In this document: positions 47,027 through 59,539 of the stretch, piece by piece | How positions within the stretch are numbered: position 1 is the first letter of the stretch | Layout: each line of letters starts with the position of its first letter | Origin: Gnetum montanum | Lineage: Eukaryota > Streptophyta > Gnetopsida > Gnetales > Gnetaceae | NCBI GenBank assembly: GCA_015680685.1 | Contig: MNCI01020185.1 | Location: 1-64,000, forward strand | DNA: 64,000 nucleotides | Direction of reading: 5' to 3' | Position numbers and translations under genes: made by a program | The notes under the pieces: generated by a model | What the model saw: only the letters and a program-made list of their open reading frames with translations | Database searches by the model: none | What the model was told of the DNA's origin: nothing

Positions 47027-49112
47027 GCCATTTGCGCTAACCATTACCATGGCCTCATAGTTCTCCTACCTTTTTTTTCTCATGTTTTTGATTTTGCAAA
47101 TTTTTTGATGTTTGAATATTTTCTAACTTTATACCATTTTTAGTACCATTTAACTTTCTTGATTATTTTACCCTTTCGTATATATTTTACTTTATTTTAT
47201 TTCCTTTTGTTTAAGTGTGATATTTTCTCACTTTTTCTAATAAATATTCTTTATTGTCATAGGACATAGCACCGCTATTGATGTTTACTAATGATGGTTT
47301 GTGCTGAATGTGTGATTGTCAATGTTTGGTTTCTATTTTTGAATTCTAATGTCTAATGACTTTCACATGGTTTATTTTTCATGGAATAGGTAGTGAGTCC
47401 ACATCATCCACCCATCCAATGAACTCCATGGTTTTCCTTGTTTTGGGAACTTGAGGACCCTTTTCATTAAAGAAACTTTTAATCAATCTATGACCTTGGT
47501 AGTTCCAGAATTAGGAAGGATCCAAACATTTGTAAAGGGTGTGACTTCAAGGGGACTGAATACTCTTTGTACTCTTCTTCTTTCTTGAGTGCTTAAGTAT
47601 TTTTCATGGACTTCTTACCATTCCACACCAACCATTAATAGCAAGACAAATAACATCATTGCATGGTGTGGTTCCTATCATTCAGAAAAATGATGGGAAT
47701 TTAAAGCACAACCCTTTGAAAAAAATAATTCCTTTCATGGTGTGGTTCCCATTTGGAAAAAGAAACAATGGAAATTCAAAGCACACCCCTTGGACAAAGA
47801 AAGGGCTATAAGTACTGGTTATGAGACTCAAACAACACTATGTTTGAAGGTCTTCTCTAACTAAGGCCCTCTCTCTCTCACTTTATACATCACCTTTCTT
47901 CTCTTTCTGAAATGGTGTGTTTTATGAAAGCACTCTTATGTCTCAAGTGGTTGGATTAGTCTTAGAGTGGTGATGCAAAGTCACTAAAAGTGCATGGTTT
48001 TGGTCTAGACTAAGGATGGAACTTCTCAAGTCATTTTAACCAAAAATTCCGCAAGGGACTTTTTATGACCTCAATTTGGAACTCCATTCCACCTTCTCTA
48101 TCATCCATCCATGCTATAGCAACTCACCTCACTGTCGGGTTCTATGTTATGCTCTATGTCTTAGTCTGATGTGTTGGGATTCTTGCATGGATTCTTTTGA
48201 GTTGGTCCTTAACTTGTTATGATCATTAAATCAACTATGGGGCCCATGGACTACTTATTTGAGGTTATCCAAGGGCAAAAAGGGTAGGAACCTGCTATGG
48301 GAAGGACCCACTTGCATAGCTTTTGGCTTGATTAGTTAAGGTTCCTTACCTTTGACATCACTACAATCCTATATTTCGTATTTTCCATTGTGTAAACCAC
48401 TCAGTACTCCTTAATCTTTCATTGCATTCATTCATTAAATCAAATTTTCTCCATTTTAAAAAATTTATGAACTTCAACATCCTCTTATCATGATTTCATA
48501 CTATTCTTGGTCTTCTAAGATTTCATTTGATCCCAATTTCATTGAAAAATTCCTTGTATTTTGAAAGTTTGACCAAAGTCAACAGAAGTCAATGGTGGTC
48601 AATAACTACGTCGATGAGGCCTCATCAATGTAGTGCAAAAATACTATATATACCACTAGACACTTTGGAATTTTTGTAATTTACTCATAACACACATGAA
48701 AAGTTTTGCAATTTTTCAGAGCCCAAACCCTTTCAAAGTCCATAACTTTCAAACCATTTGACAAAATCACTCTGTTTTTCAATCCTACACTTACCGAAGG
48801 TAAGATCTCTATTGTGGGGGCCACAAACCTTAAGGTTTCTGATGAAATTTTTGAAAAAAAAAAATCTCTAACCCCCCAAGGGTTAGTAACCTTAACAACA
48901 TAAAAAGATCAACTCTTTCAATAGTTAAACCTTTCCAACAACCTCTAGGATGATTTATTAGTGATAATGCATAAACAAAAATAATAATTGAGTTAATTAA
49001 ATTAGCCATTATCATAACTTAGCCAAGTGTAACTAGCCTCAAGAGTTAAGGCATCCAAATTATTTTAAAGTTGCATAATGATTGCTAATCCATGGTCTTA
49101 TTGTAATTACAA
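47027..49112 (+). other. Pol-ORF3 spacer of element E
   Basis: About 2 kb without a gene. It opens T-rich and carries the conserved block GGTGTGACTTCAAGGGGAC (about 47539) shared with B and D. The stretch CAAAGCACACCCCTTGG also recurs in D. The promoter-like block is at 48607-48652. The end (TTGTAATTACAA) replaces the TTATAG of A and B. Confidence 0.6.
48607..48652 (+). promoter_or_regulatory. Candidate internal promoter for ORF3 (palindromic unit and TATA box)
   Basis: The 26-bp unit at 48607-48632 is palindromic at 24 of 26 positions, with mismatches of the C-to-T/G-to-A type. It matches the LTR unit 39910-39935 in the same register at 21 of 26 positions, and all five differences are transitions. 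TATATATA follows at 48645. ORF3 starts about 460 bp downstream. The layout is that of the LTR promoter (palindrome, then TATA box) and is paralleled in element B. Confidence 0.5.
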
Positions 49113-51960
49113 ATCGCACCCAAACAAAAATATCCACAAGAAGGAGAACCCTCACAACCATGGGAGAAACAACCTAGAGCTAGAAAGGGCTAGTAGAAAT
49201 AAGGCCAAGAACAAAAAGAGGCAACCCATGCAATAGGATCTCTTCTTGAGGAGCCTGAAGTGGAATCTATTTAATAGATTCTAGAAGAAGTACCTACCAA
49301 ACAATTCCAGAGAGGAGAAGCGCCTGGACCTATGCCAAGGCTTGAGGTCACTCTGACTCAAGCCTGCATAGACATCATCAAGTCCTGAGAAATCCAAAGA
49401 TTAGTTCTTCAAGAGATAAACTTTGGACCATTTTTGGAAAAAGCTTCAAAGGATGTCAAGACACAATTACAAGCCTTTCCCATGTGGGCCAATCATCATG
49501 TCCAATGTGGAATGGTACATGGGAGAGACCTATCTCTTCTAGAATAGCTGAAGGCCAAGGTTTGTTGTAAAAATCAAGGACATTTAAGTGTCCTACTTGA
49601 TAGAGGCTATTGCACAAGCACTAGGGTTATCAGACAATGGAATACAATTGGCAAAAATATCAACAAAAGGCAATCTTGAGGCCAAAAGGAAATGGACCCA
49701 ACAATGCTATGGGGTGAATCGTAAGGAGTATGGTGCATTCACACTGACAAAGTAGATTTATTTCAAGATTGTAACCTATCACCTCAATCCAACAGTGAGG
49801 CCAAGTAAGATGACTACTTTCTCTGCCTGAGCATGCATCGCTCTATGTAGGAAATTTCCTATTAACCTTCCATAGTTGATTTATTTAGAGATCAAAAAGA
49901 ACTTCAAAGAGAATGAACATGGAAGGAAGACCCTACCCTTTCCCTGACTTATTAAAAAACTTTGCAAAATGAAAAGCATTGTTCACTATTCTAATGATAC
50001 TCTCAGGCATGCTCCCTTGGCCGCATGGGCAAAAATTATGAAAGATAAGATGCCAACAACCACTCCAGAAGAGTAGTTGCTACCACCACCATCCACTCAA
50101 GAGACAACATTGGAGGCCCATGTAATCCTTGAGTATCTACATCAAAATCTGAGAATAGCTCTTGAGCAAACAAGAGCAACAAGCAAGAACGAGTAGGGTG
50201 GATCTATTTATGTATTGGCTAGTGATGGATCACCTTAATTAGGTAGCCTGAACAGTTAGTCAGATGGAGAGAGGTGGTCCCATTTTCTATACCCAAAGAA
50301 TGCAACTACCTTCAAGGTCAGATCTCAATGCCCAAGAGGTGATGGTATCATTAGCAACACAACATCGATTCCCATAAATCTCTAGGAATGTGGCCACACT
50401 TTTGGTGAGGTTGGAGGAAGGTGATGAGGCAATTGTCTTGGTGATGTAGCACCAAGGGCAAGAGACAATGGTAGAAGTGGTTGTTAACAATGTAGCTAAA
50501 GCATTGAATGCACCCACAACATCTATACCAAACATATCTACACTTCAAGATGTGCAATCGTCTACAAGCATGGTCAGTGGGAGATTGAATGTAGCTTAGC
50601 ACAAATAGTTTTTGAAACAACTAGTAGGAATTGGGCAACTAGCTTTGGACATCTTTGATCTCCTAGAGAACATTACCACAATCCATTCAGAGTAATGAAT
50701 GCAAGGGGTAGATGCATCATCTTGGAAGGGCAACTAGAAACAGCCCAAGAGCAAAATCAATGTTTGGCCATGAAGGTTGCTAAACTTCATGTCTGACTTG
50801 CAGAGTAAGCAATCCTGAGCCTGGCAATGATAAGAGATGAAGCTATTAAATAACTTCAAGAATGATTTCAAAAGGTTGAGGAGGAGGCAGTAATGAACAT
50901 CTTCAAATAGTCCATGGTATAAGCTAAAACACACTCAATCAAAAAGGACTTGAATCAGATGTGCCAAGAGAATGAAGCATTAATCACATAAAATCATCAC
51001 CTATGAAATGTTGATGCTTAGAGTGATCTCATGCAAGAGTTCATTCATCAAAAATAGGAGTAGCTTACTAGAGTCAACACTGAACTAAGAAAATTGGCTA
51101 TGAAGAATCACAATCTATCAATAGAGGTACATGCCTTGTGATAAAAGTCTGCCATTGAGATCACCACCTAGAAGAATGAAGCTCTCAAATTTAAGAAAGT
51201 GAAAAATTACTAAAAGGACCACATTGGCTTGCAAAAGGAAATTAATGAAAAAAAAAATCCAAATGGCAAAGATGAAAGTGAATGAATCCCTCTAGTAACT
51301 CTAGCAAGGAAGAGAAATGTGGCAACCCATTCTTGATGGGAATGACACCTACAACAAAGTAGAGATCTGCTTGAAGTAGTTGTAGATTGAGGAAATGATA
51401 GAGTATATGGAGTTGGCCAATCTCTATTACACAAACTTGGCAATGCTGATAGCCAAACGGCCATGGTTAGGATTGGAGAAACATGTGGCTAACTTGTATC
51501 TACTATACAAGGCCAAGTTCAAACACCACAATGACACCAAGCAAAATCTTGAGATTCCTAACACTAAACTCAAAGTTCTCAAAGGACAATTCATAGATCA
51601 ACAATCTATCACTGAGGACCTAGCCAGATGGATGAATGACTACTAGGAGTTGAAGAACACAATCAGGGCATTTGACATTGAACAAAAATAGTTTGCTACA
51701 TGGTTCATCAATGCCAAGGAGTTGTTTCCAATAATCTCATGTCCTTGGATGTGCCCATTACAACCCACATTGGAGAAGCTGCATGGATGATGAATGATCC
51801 TAGGAGTAAGGGGAGACAATGAAAAAACTACTAGATGCTTTTTGCCTCCTACCTAAAGTTGCAGCAATAGTAGGATAGTCATAGTTACCTTAACTACCAC
51901 TAGTGCATGAAGCTAGTGAAGGTTCCTTGGAGCCTCAGGAACCACCACTACCTAGGACTA
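49113..51960 (+). pseudogene. ORF3 of element E (coiled-coil protein), broken
   Basis: The start codon is mutated (ATCG for ATGG), but IAPKQKYPQEGE aligns with the MAPKRGGQEG start of B. The N-terminal conserved block (49570-49870) has EAIAQALGLSDN, YFKIVTYHLNP and a degraded end. The middle is Gln/Glu/Lys-rich. The late motifs are present as IEYMELANLYYTNLAMLI (51398) and ATWFINAKELFP then ISCPW (about 51695-51755). The 3' end is uncertain. No membrane segment was seen. It lies between the internal promoter and the 3' polypurine tract. Confidence 0.65.
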
Positions 51961-52204
51961 TTTGATCTTCTCTAATAAGCTTCACACCATCAAGGAACTT
52001 GTTGTCCAATTTTTGAAGAGTTGTGTCATGGTGTTCAATTTTGTGTCCTGAACACCACGATTTTTGTAATGTGTTGATCTGTACACCCAGGCACTCCATT
52101 TTTTTGTCAAAGTCAGTCAATTTGTTTCATTGAAGAAAAGTCAATCACTAATTCCATACCTTCCCACTTTTGTAAGAGAACTCAAGGACGAGTTTTCATT
52201 CAAT

Positions 52205-52214
52205 CATGGGGATA
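52205..52214 (+). promoter_or_regulatory. Polypurine tract of element E
   Basis: CATGGGGATA directly before TGATGAG of the 3' LTR. Confidence 0.7.
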
Positions 52215-53093
52215 TGATGAGCCATCATTGGTTGGCTACATCAACAACACCTCATCAATGCAATCGACATAGTTTTTGTCTATCATCTATAAATACATGC
52301 CTACTAGTCACATTTATGGTAATCTAGATTTTACTAGTAGTGAAGCTCTTGCATTTTTTCCATTCAATAGTTATAATTTTTTCCCCTAAGTGCTTGCAAT
52401 AGGAGTCATTGAGTGTACAGATCTTTATTTCAACATTGTTGTACCTAAGCACGACAGTGTGTCTGGGAATACAGACAAGCTTTCTAATAAAGTTTACAGC
52501 ACTTTGGATAGATTAGATATTTTATTTATGTAGTTACTATTTCCAATTATTTATTAAATTTTTTCAATTAATTATCAATTATTTTCTAGTTACTATGTTA
52601 GATAAGCAATTAAGTCGAATAGCTTACATACATAAGTACAACTACTTCGAGCGTAACACGTATTCGCTTGATAATCCCAACAACATTATCACTTGGTATT
52701 CCTAGTAACATAGCATTTGGTTGCCCAGTAGTGGATACATGGGTTTAGAACATGTATGGAAAGTGGGAAAGTGGGAATGGGTACTTATGTTAGGATTAAT
52801 TAAATGCTAATAAATTAGTTAATTTAGATCAATTAATCAAATTACTTTCATCTACATTTGACCACCAACTTATAAAACATAAAAATGATAAAAATAAAAT
52901 GCCTCAATTACAGTTAACCATACCAACAGACATCACAAGTGTAATTGGGAAGACAACAATTAATCTTAAGGCTAAATTCACTTCCTAAAGGGCTAGTGCA
53001 TTGAAAATGACTAAGCCCATGGAATTTGACCAAATCGCATGTGAACGCTTATGATTCATATGGTTGGGCATAGGGGTACCTCACTACTCATCA
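52215..53093 (+). mobile_element. 3' LTR of element E
   Basis: 879 bp, matching the 5' LTR over its length, from TGATGAGCCATC to CTCACTACTCATCA. The perfect U3 palindrome of the 5' copy is degraded here. Confidence 0.92.
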
Positions 53094-54556
53094 CTAGGCC
53101 TATTACACTCCCATGATTTTCTTTTGTAACAATAACATCAGAAAAATCTAGAGCTAAAGAGAGGGTATAACTCATTCACCTCCTCAACATCACAATTATT
53201 AAACAATAATGCCACACCAAGAGGTGATTTAAGCCAAGCCTCTATATCCTCTCTACAACTTAAGTCTTTCTTTGTTGTAGTTGTCATCTTAACACCATTA
53301 GAAGGCATACCAGAAAGATTATTAAACAATTCTTCATCAATTCTCAAAACTATAGGTAAATCATGGATACAAGTGCAAAATTTTGTAACCCCTTCATCAA
53401 ATGAATCTATGACATTCAAGATCTCAACTAGTGATACAAATTAACTAGGAAACATAAATAAATCAAACAAGGCTACATTGATTATTCATTGTTGAACATT
53501 CAAAAAAGCCTTGTTTAAGAGCCATTCTTGTGCATTTTCTACTTCAACCAACTTGAGGAGAATCTTCTTCTCGATTTGACCAAAACTAATCACAGTAATT
53601 GTAGACTTATGCATGAAATCTACTACATACAACAAGAGCCTTAAAAAATATAAACAACAAGTACACCCTAAATCAAGCCAAAAACTAAAAGTAAACTAAA
53701 TAAAAACTAAAACTAAAAAGTATAAAAATGTAACAAAAAGAAAAAAAAATTCTTACTTAACTTAGGCAAAGCCAAAACTTTAGGTTGAATCAACACATGT
53801 GCTCCTAAATCTTGAAGACTCCAAAATTCATGTATATGTTTAGTAGTCACAAAATTTGGATACACTCAAGAATACCTCATCCTGTATCTAGCAAACTCTA
53901 CATCAAGTTGGTTAAGCACTTGTACTTTGATGTTACCTCCGTGTCTAAATTCCTCCAAGGTTGTATAGGTTAAAGACACGATTTGATCATTTGACATCAA
54001 CCCTCCTCTTCACATATTAAACTTACAAGTAAAAGCATAAAATTAGTAAAGTAAATAACCTTCAAACCAAACAAACATCTTTAACTAAACCAAGATTACG
54101 CTTCCAACATGTAGACATTTTCAAAAAGGATTTTAGAATAAAGTGATTGGCCTATGACCCAGCATTAAAATGTTGTTCACATTATATTATGCACGAATTG
54201 ACATCTCTTAGATATGTGATAATGGCCAAATCTCTACAAAGTGAGTAGTCTCATTATGCTCTAGTTCTATCCAAGTCTCAGGATCATCAATCATGTAGTG
54301 AAGGATGTAATTGAAAGATCCTACTACAAGAGCCTTTGTGATGATAGTAGCAACATCCAAAACCATGTGTGACCATATCATCATACTATAATTTTGTAAC
54401 AAGTACATTAGGAACTTTCTAGCACCAAGCCTAAACCACACATGGTCTTTTTCATTGATGATCATATTAGGCATCAAAGTATTCTAGAAAATCAGTCTAG
54501 TACAACACAAGATGCCTACCATTTTCATCACAATCAAAATTGGTTTTAGCATAGCC

Positions 54557-57290
54557 CTACACACAATCAAAACATGTAGCCATTAGGACATAAAAAATAC
54601 TAATAAATAAATCAAACATTTTATCAAACAATTAACATGAAAAAACATAGTTTAATATTTTGAAAAAAATATATAGACATTTTGTTGAAGAGTTCACATA
54701 CAAAGCATAGACAAGCATTTTAACAAATAATTGATATGAAAATAGGTTTCCACTCAAAACATGTAATCAAAACTAAAAATAATAAAGCCTGAGGAGGCCA
54801 AAAAAATACTAGTTTAGGAAGTTAGGATGACCAAAAAAATGCTAAGGATAGGAAGGAAAGGATTAAAAATGTTGGGATTACTTGGACTTCGGAGCATATA
54901 TGTTGACCATTATTTGTTCAAAAAAATTCAAAAATCACCAAAATGCTACCTTCCCAAGTAGGGAAGGTCAAAAATGTTGGTCTCCTTGGGTAAGAAACCA
55001 AAAATACTAATCCAAAAACCAAAGAAAACCTACAACACTACCAATATAGGTCCTAAACATTAAAAATGTTGTCAAAGTTGATATTAAAAACCCAAAAACT
55101 CTACATTCAATCTGGAAATGTGGCAAACACTAGCCCTAAGGATAGGAAAAAAATCTAAAAAATTTTTAAAATTAATTATAGATAATAATTGTGGTAAACA
55201 TTGTTAGTTTAGCTAGAATTATCAAAAATGCTACATATACAGGTGACAAAAGAACCCAAAATTCACTAAGATTTGACTAGAAAAACCCTAATTCAATAGA
55301 ATTTAAACATGAAAAACTTGTAAATTCAATAATTTAATCAAGAAAAACCAAAAACACTATCCTAGGAATGGGAAAAAACCCAAAATGCAACCAATTTTGG
55401 CAAGAAGTTACAAAACCCTAGTTTTTTTATTCAAGAAAAATCCTAATTTGACACAAAAACACTAGAAAACTACAATTATGGTCTAGAACCTTACTATGTT
55501 GTATTCATCAATCTCAGAGATTTAAAACACTAGCTATGGCAAGGAAAAATCCCATCAACACTATCACATGTGGCTAGAAAAAGCCATAAAATCCAATAAA
55601 TGGGAAAAACAGGCTAAAATGTTGCATATGTGGCTTAGAAAAAAACTTAAATATTCACCAAAAAAAGTCAAAAATCCTAATTTCATTTATATAACTATAA
55701 AAAAACCTAGAACCTTGAACATTGTCAAAATCCAAAAATTTGGTCACACACAAGCTTGGAAAAAGCTTGAACACTGTCAAATCAAGTGAAAAAATTAGAA
55801 AATGTAGAGAAAAGTGGTGCCTACGAATCATGGATGAAGATCCTTCCCTTGTACATGGGTTTGGAAGCTTGGATAAAATAATCCTCTTAGCCTTCTCTAC
55901 TTCCTCTACTCCTATATTCCTACCTATCAATCCATTCTTCCCTACCATGGATACTAGATTTTATGTGTTCGGCCTCTAACTATCAACAAGAAAGCTTGAA
56001 ATTCATAGGTTTTCTTCAACACCCTAAGCATAAGTATGAGATACACTACGGTGATGGAGTTTTATGATCCAAATCCACCCTACGTGCTACAAGAATGAAA
56101 TAAAAAATGAAATTGATGTGCACACACTATGTTTTGATGAGAAATCCCTTTCCCTAGCTCAAACATGGTGTCCTTATTTTCCCATACATGCCCAAGTCTT
56201 CTCCAAACATGCTATGCATATAAAATTAATAATGAAATTAAGTTTGCATGTCGAAACTTGGTGAGAATCTAAGTTTTCCTAGCCTAAATGGTTGTCCATA
56301 TGTCCAATAGTGATGGTATGTGGGCCCCACAACTTCAGAACCAAGATACCAAGTGTCAAAAATGTTGGATCAATGAAACTAAAAATGAAATAGGTCAAAT
56401 ATGCTATGGAAATGAAATAAAAAATGAAACTAACTCTATACGCTACATGTTTATGTGAAATTGACTTCTAATAGCATTAAATGTTATCTATCTTACTTTA
56501 GTATGCTGACAAGTGGACCCCATAAATCTTAGGAAAAAGCACCAAGTGTCAAAAATGCTAGACAAATGAAATTAACTCAAACATGCTAGCATGCATGAAT
56601 TCATGGTCCATACACTAACAAGTGGATCCCACCAACTCCAACTCCAAGATATCCAAGGCTAAACACATTGGGATAATGAAATTGACATAACTACATTGTG
56701 AAACCAAGATCTAGGATCTATACATTGCCCATACTAGGTTATATATGTTGTCATTCTCACACAAGCTACCCACACACTACCCAAGAGTGGCAAACATGCT
56801 TCCAACCCAACACATGATTTTCACACACTACCACACTAGTCCAAACATGCAGGAAATAGGCAATATTTGGTCACTTATAGCTTGTTTAAACTTAAAACAC
56901 ATTATTTTATTCACTTCTAGCCTTTTTCATTGAACTATAACCTGTTTTGACCACATAATGGCCTAAATAACAAATTATTATTATTTATTATATTATTTTA
57001 TCTTTTATTACATTATTTCTACCTTGTTTGAAGTTGTTTAACCTTGTTTAATCTTATTTTTTCTTATTTTGATACCATTTTGGGCCTTATTTAACTTTGT
57101 TCTACATTATTTTACCTTTTTCTAGCCTTAATTTACCTTGCTATGACATTATTTTGGCTTTTTTTTCTTTATTTTACTTTTTTTAACCTTATCTTACTTT
57201 ATTGTGGTTCATTATTATATTATTTTGCATTATTTTTACTTTTTTGATAAAAATATCATGTAGATACCACTTAATATGTTCTTGTTGACA
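54557..57290. other. Upstream region of the antisense gene and diverged repeats
   Basis: No firm gene. Reading the minus strand, an acceptor at 54557 implies an upstream exon. The minus ORF at 55948-55655 (MVGKNGLIGRNIGVEEVEK) is a possible first exon but its junction is unproven. 54780-55780 repeats words of the type AAAAATGCT and AAACCCTAA. 56300-56740 contains about three diverged copies of a unit with CAAGTGTCAAAAATG and GACAAGTGGACCCCA. 57000-57250 is pyrimidine-rich, as before a plus-strand 3' splice site. Confidence 0.4.
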
Positions 57291-57295
57291 TGTAG
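57271..57295 (+). promoter_or_regulatory. Putative 3' splice site before RT of element T
   Basis: TTCTTGTTGACATGTAG precedes the point where RT-coding similarity begins, and a long pyrimidine-rich tract lies upstream. Ogre-type Tat elements have an intron between protease and RT; here the intron would enclose the antisense gene. The matching donor (after 37200) could not be fixed. Confidence 0.35.
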
Positions 57296-58338
57296 GATTA
57301 AAGTATGAAGATGTGAGAACAATTAGAGTTTCCTTTAAGCCTAAATCAACCATATGGTAATGTCAAATAATCAATTAACCTTGATTGTCTAGATTTTGAG
57401 CCTAGAAGCCTCTTTGATCACATAGCCTCAATAGAAAAAATCTTAGAATGGCCTCATTACATAGTTAAAACCCTTGACTTGGAGACCAGAGACATTGCGA
57501 AGGATTTCCTAGTGGAACTTCCCATCACAACCCACATTGATGAGGGGAAAACATTGAAACTAGGTTCCTCTCTAGAACCTCAAATTTCCCAAGAAATCAT
57601 GAAGGCCCTTCAAGCTAGAATTAAAATATTTGCATGGTCTTATGAAGACATGCCCAGACTTGATCCACACCTAGTTCAACATAATATTACACTTGATCCT
57701 ATCATTAAGCCTGTCAAGAAAAAAGTACACAAGATTAGATCAAATTTAGCCTTGGTAATCTATGATGAGATTAAGAAGCTCTACCAAGCAAGTTTCATTT
57801 GAGATATCGACTACATTGATTGGAAATCCAACATAGTGATAATTCTCGAGAAAAATTGGAGTATTTGCATATATATTAATTTTTTTAACCTCAACAAGGC
57901 TACCATTAAGGATGACCTCCCTTTACCTAGTATTGATCAACTCATTAATACTACAGTTGGCCATGCCTTATTATCCTTCATGGATGGGTTTTTGAGATAC
58001 AATCAAGTTCAAATCATCCTCAAGAATTAGTTGTATATGACCTTCATGAGCCCTTGGGGGACCTTTATCCAATAACCATGAACATGACCTAAACTTAGTC
58101 CTTCAATGTTACATCAAGTATGAACTTTGACTCAATCCCAAGAAGTGTGTCTTTGGTGTTAAAACTAGGAAAAATGCTTGGCTTTATAGTCTCCAAGGTA
58201 GTAATACATGTTGATCCTAATAAGTTTAAGGCTAAAGCTAACTTATCAGCACCTAGTAACATTAAGGAGCTATGTTATTTACATGATATATTACAATTTA
58301 TTTACAGGTTCATCTCAAGGCTCATATATAAGCTATGA
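57296..58338 (+). pseudogene. Reverse transcriptase of element T (Tat type), catalytic segment deleted
   Basis: The open part (57479-57802) has FAWSYEDMPRLDPHLVQHNI, PVKKKVHKI and IYDEIKKLYQASFI. After that come INFFNLNKATIKDDLPLPSI and ALLSFMDGFLRYNQVQI (first catalytic Asp) and FMSPWGTFI. At about 58071 the sequence jumps to the connection region (LNPKKCVFGVKT..., then KMLGFIVSK). The segment with the YxDD site is missing. Motif wording such as FAWSYEDMP is typical of Tat elements. Confidence 0.75.
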
Positions 58339-58820
58339 AACATGCAACACTTGCTCAAAAATGGATTTTACTCTGAGTGAAAAAAATGAGTGCCAAGAAT
58401 CCTTTACCAATATTAAGCAAGAGTTGCATCAATTGCCAACCATGTATCCACCTCAAAAATATAAATCATTCTACATCTACCTTGAAATCTCTAATACATT
58501 TATAGCCTCCTTGCTCTATCAAAATTAAGATGATGGAGTAGAGTTACCTATTTAACTACTTAATCCATTCCTTAATAGCCTATGAGACTCAGTACATCAA
58601 AGTCAAAAAGCATGAGCTAGCCTTAGTCTTCTCCTTGAAGAACTAGAGACACTACCTCTTTAGAAGTCAAGTCAATATCATATGTAAGGATAACATATTA
58701 AGAGCCATTACGACCAACATCTATATGAGTAGTTGAATAGCCCTATGGAAAGGCATAATAGTTGAGTTTAATCCATCCTATGTAACACAAGCTTTGACGA
58801 ACGTTTAAGCTATGGCCACA
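58339..58820 (+). pseudogene. RNase H (first) of element T
   Basis: Fragments KNECQESFTNIKQEL, LYLEIS-like YIYLEISNTFIASLLYQ and, in another frame, YETQYIKVKKHELALVFSL follow RT in the usual order. The Asp expected early in the domain reads Glu. Broken by frameshift and stops. Confidence 0.6.
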
Positions 58821-58829
58821 TAACTCACC

Positions 58830-59420
58830 ACTTCCTCAATTGAAGACAACATAACCATAGATTCTAAGTTTCTTGATGAGCATGTTAATGTTGTTAATAA
58901 TGTACCCAAAGGTTATGAGGACATTGTCCACTTTGACAGACCTTCAACTACATATGAAGCTAGTGTTGCTATCATTAGCACACTTCCTTCTAGTGAAATC
59001 CAACCTATTGTCTATCATTTTGAATTTTCATGCACTAGCAACGTGGCAGAATCTGAAGCGTTAATCGAAGGATTGATGATAGCTTGTGACCAAGGATTAA
59101 GATGTTTGATTATAAAAGGTTATTCACAATTTGTAATCAACTAAGTAACTGAAGCATATGCTTGCAAAGAAAAACACTTACAACCTTACTATGACTTAGT
59201 CAAAACACTCTTGCAACAATTTACAAATGTTAACATTCAACATATTCCACAAGCTAAAAATACACCTGTAGATACCATTGCCAACTTAGCCTTAAGTGTG
59301 ATGCCTAATGTGTTTATTAAGTTACCCTCCATGATGAAAAACTATACTTATCCCATCACACAACATGTCAAAAATACTTTTGTAGAAACCATAAGTAACA
59401 TGTCTCAACAGGAATAGTAT
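58830..59420 (+). pseudogene. Second RNase H (aRH type) of element T
   Basis: Reads CTSNVAESEALIEGLMIACD (about 59032-59090), IIKGYSQFVIN and then AYACKEKHLQPYYDLVK. The last part is open at 59211-59417: NVNIQHIPQAKNTPVDTIANL. The catalytic Glu is in AESEAL; the Asp expected in GDSQLV reads Tyr (GYSQFV). An extra aRH between the first RNase H and integrase defines the Tat lineage. Confidence 0.7.
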
Positions 59421-59539
59421 TATAATGCCAAGTTCTACCTCATGCATGGTCAACCTCCATAGAATCTAACTATTTCATAAAAGGATGTTGTACATAAATG
59501 ATCAAGACAATATGTCATTGTAGCCAATAACACATTATG

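Larger units (their letters stand above)
39854..53093 (+). mobile_element. Element E: full-length 13.2-kb Athila-like element with ORF3
   Basis: Two LTRs of 878 and 879 bp, tRNA-Asp-type primer site, gag, protease, RT, RNase H, integrase, pol-end motif, a 2-kb spacer with a promoter-like block, ORF3 and polypurine tract, in that order. RT motifs such as VFMDDTSTYG and LMVQEGIVL are characteristic of the Athila lineage. All ORFs are broken. It lies in exon 2 of the antisense gene of T, so it inserted after T. It is the most complete copy of this element type here and serves as the reference for A, B, C and D. Confidence 0.9.
37714..54556 (-). pseudogene. Antisense multi-exon gene inside element T (unknown function), split by element E
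   Basis: On the minus strand, six exons can be traced: 54556-53757; 53622-39322 (interrupted by E); 39207-39043; 38976-38811; 38676-37870; 37776-37714. Introns of 134, 114, 66, 134 and 93 bp have GT at the donor (GTAAGAAT, GTATGTAT, GTATCTTT, GTAAGAAA, GTTTATAA) and AG at the acceptor (for example TTTATTTATGTTGTAG). Four are phase 1 and one is phase 0; joining exons keeps frame at the first, second, fourth and fifth junctions. Single stops (mostly TAA/TGA/TAG for CAA/CGA/CAG) and a few frameshifts break it. Visible features: DHVWFRLGARKFLMYLLQNY and LDVATIITKALVVGSFNYI (exon 1), Lys-rich RIKKVD (exon 2), coiled-coil VDLEKKNKKLSNEVRSL (exon 5), and the acidic poly-Pro tail GDDDDGFGNIPPPPL. At least one upstream exon is implied by the acceptor at 54557. 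Family not recognised. Confidence 0.65.

Noticed and set aside
51935-52120. Minus-strand ORF of 61 codons with a protein-like, helical look near the end of ORF3 in E
   Set aside because: No support in A or B at the same place; it lies between ORF3 and the polypurine tract with no start context. Kept out as a likely chance frame.
53138-53419. Treating this 93-codon minus ORF as a stand-alone small gene
   Set aside because: It continues in frame upstream through single stops to a splice acceptor at 53622, so it belongs to exon 2 of the antisense gene.
54022-54059. Possible extra intron in the antisense gene (GTTATT...TTGTAAG)
   Set aside because: Only 38 bp and the frame reads through it, so it is better treated as exon.
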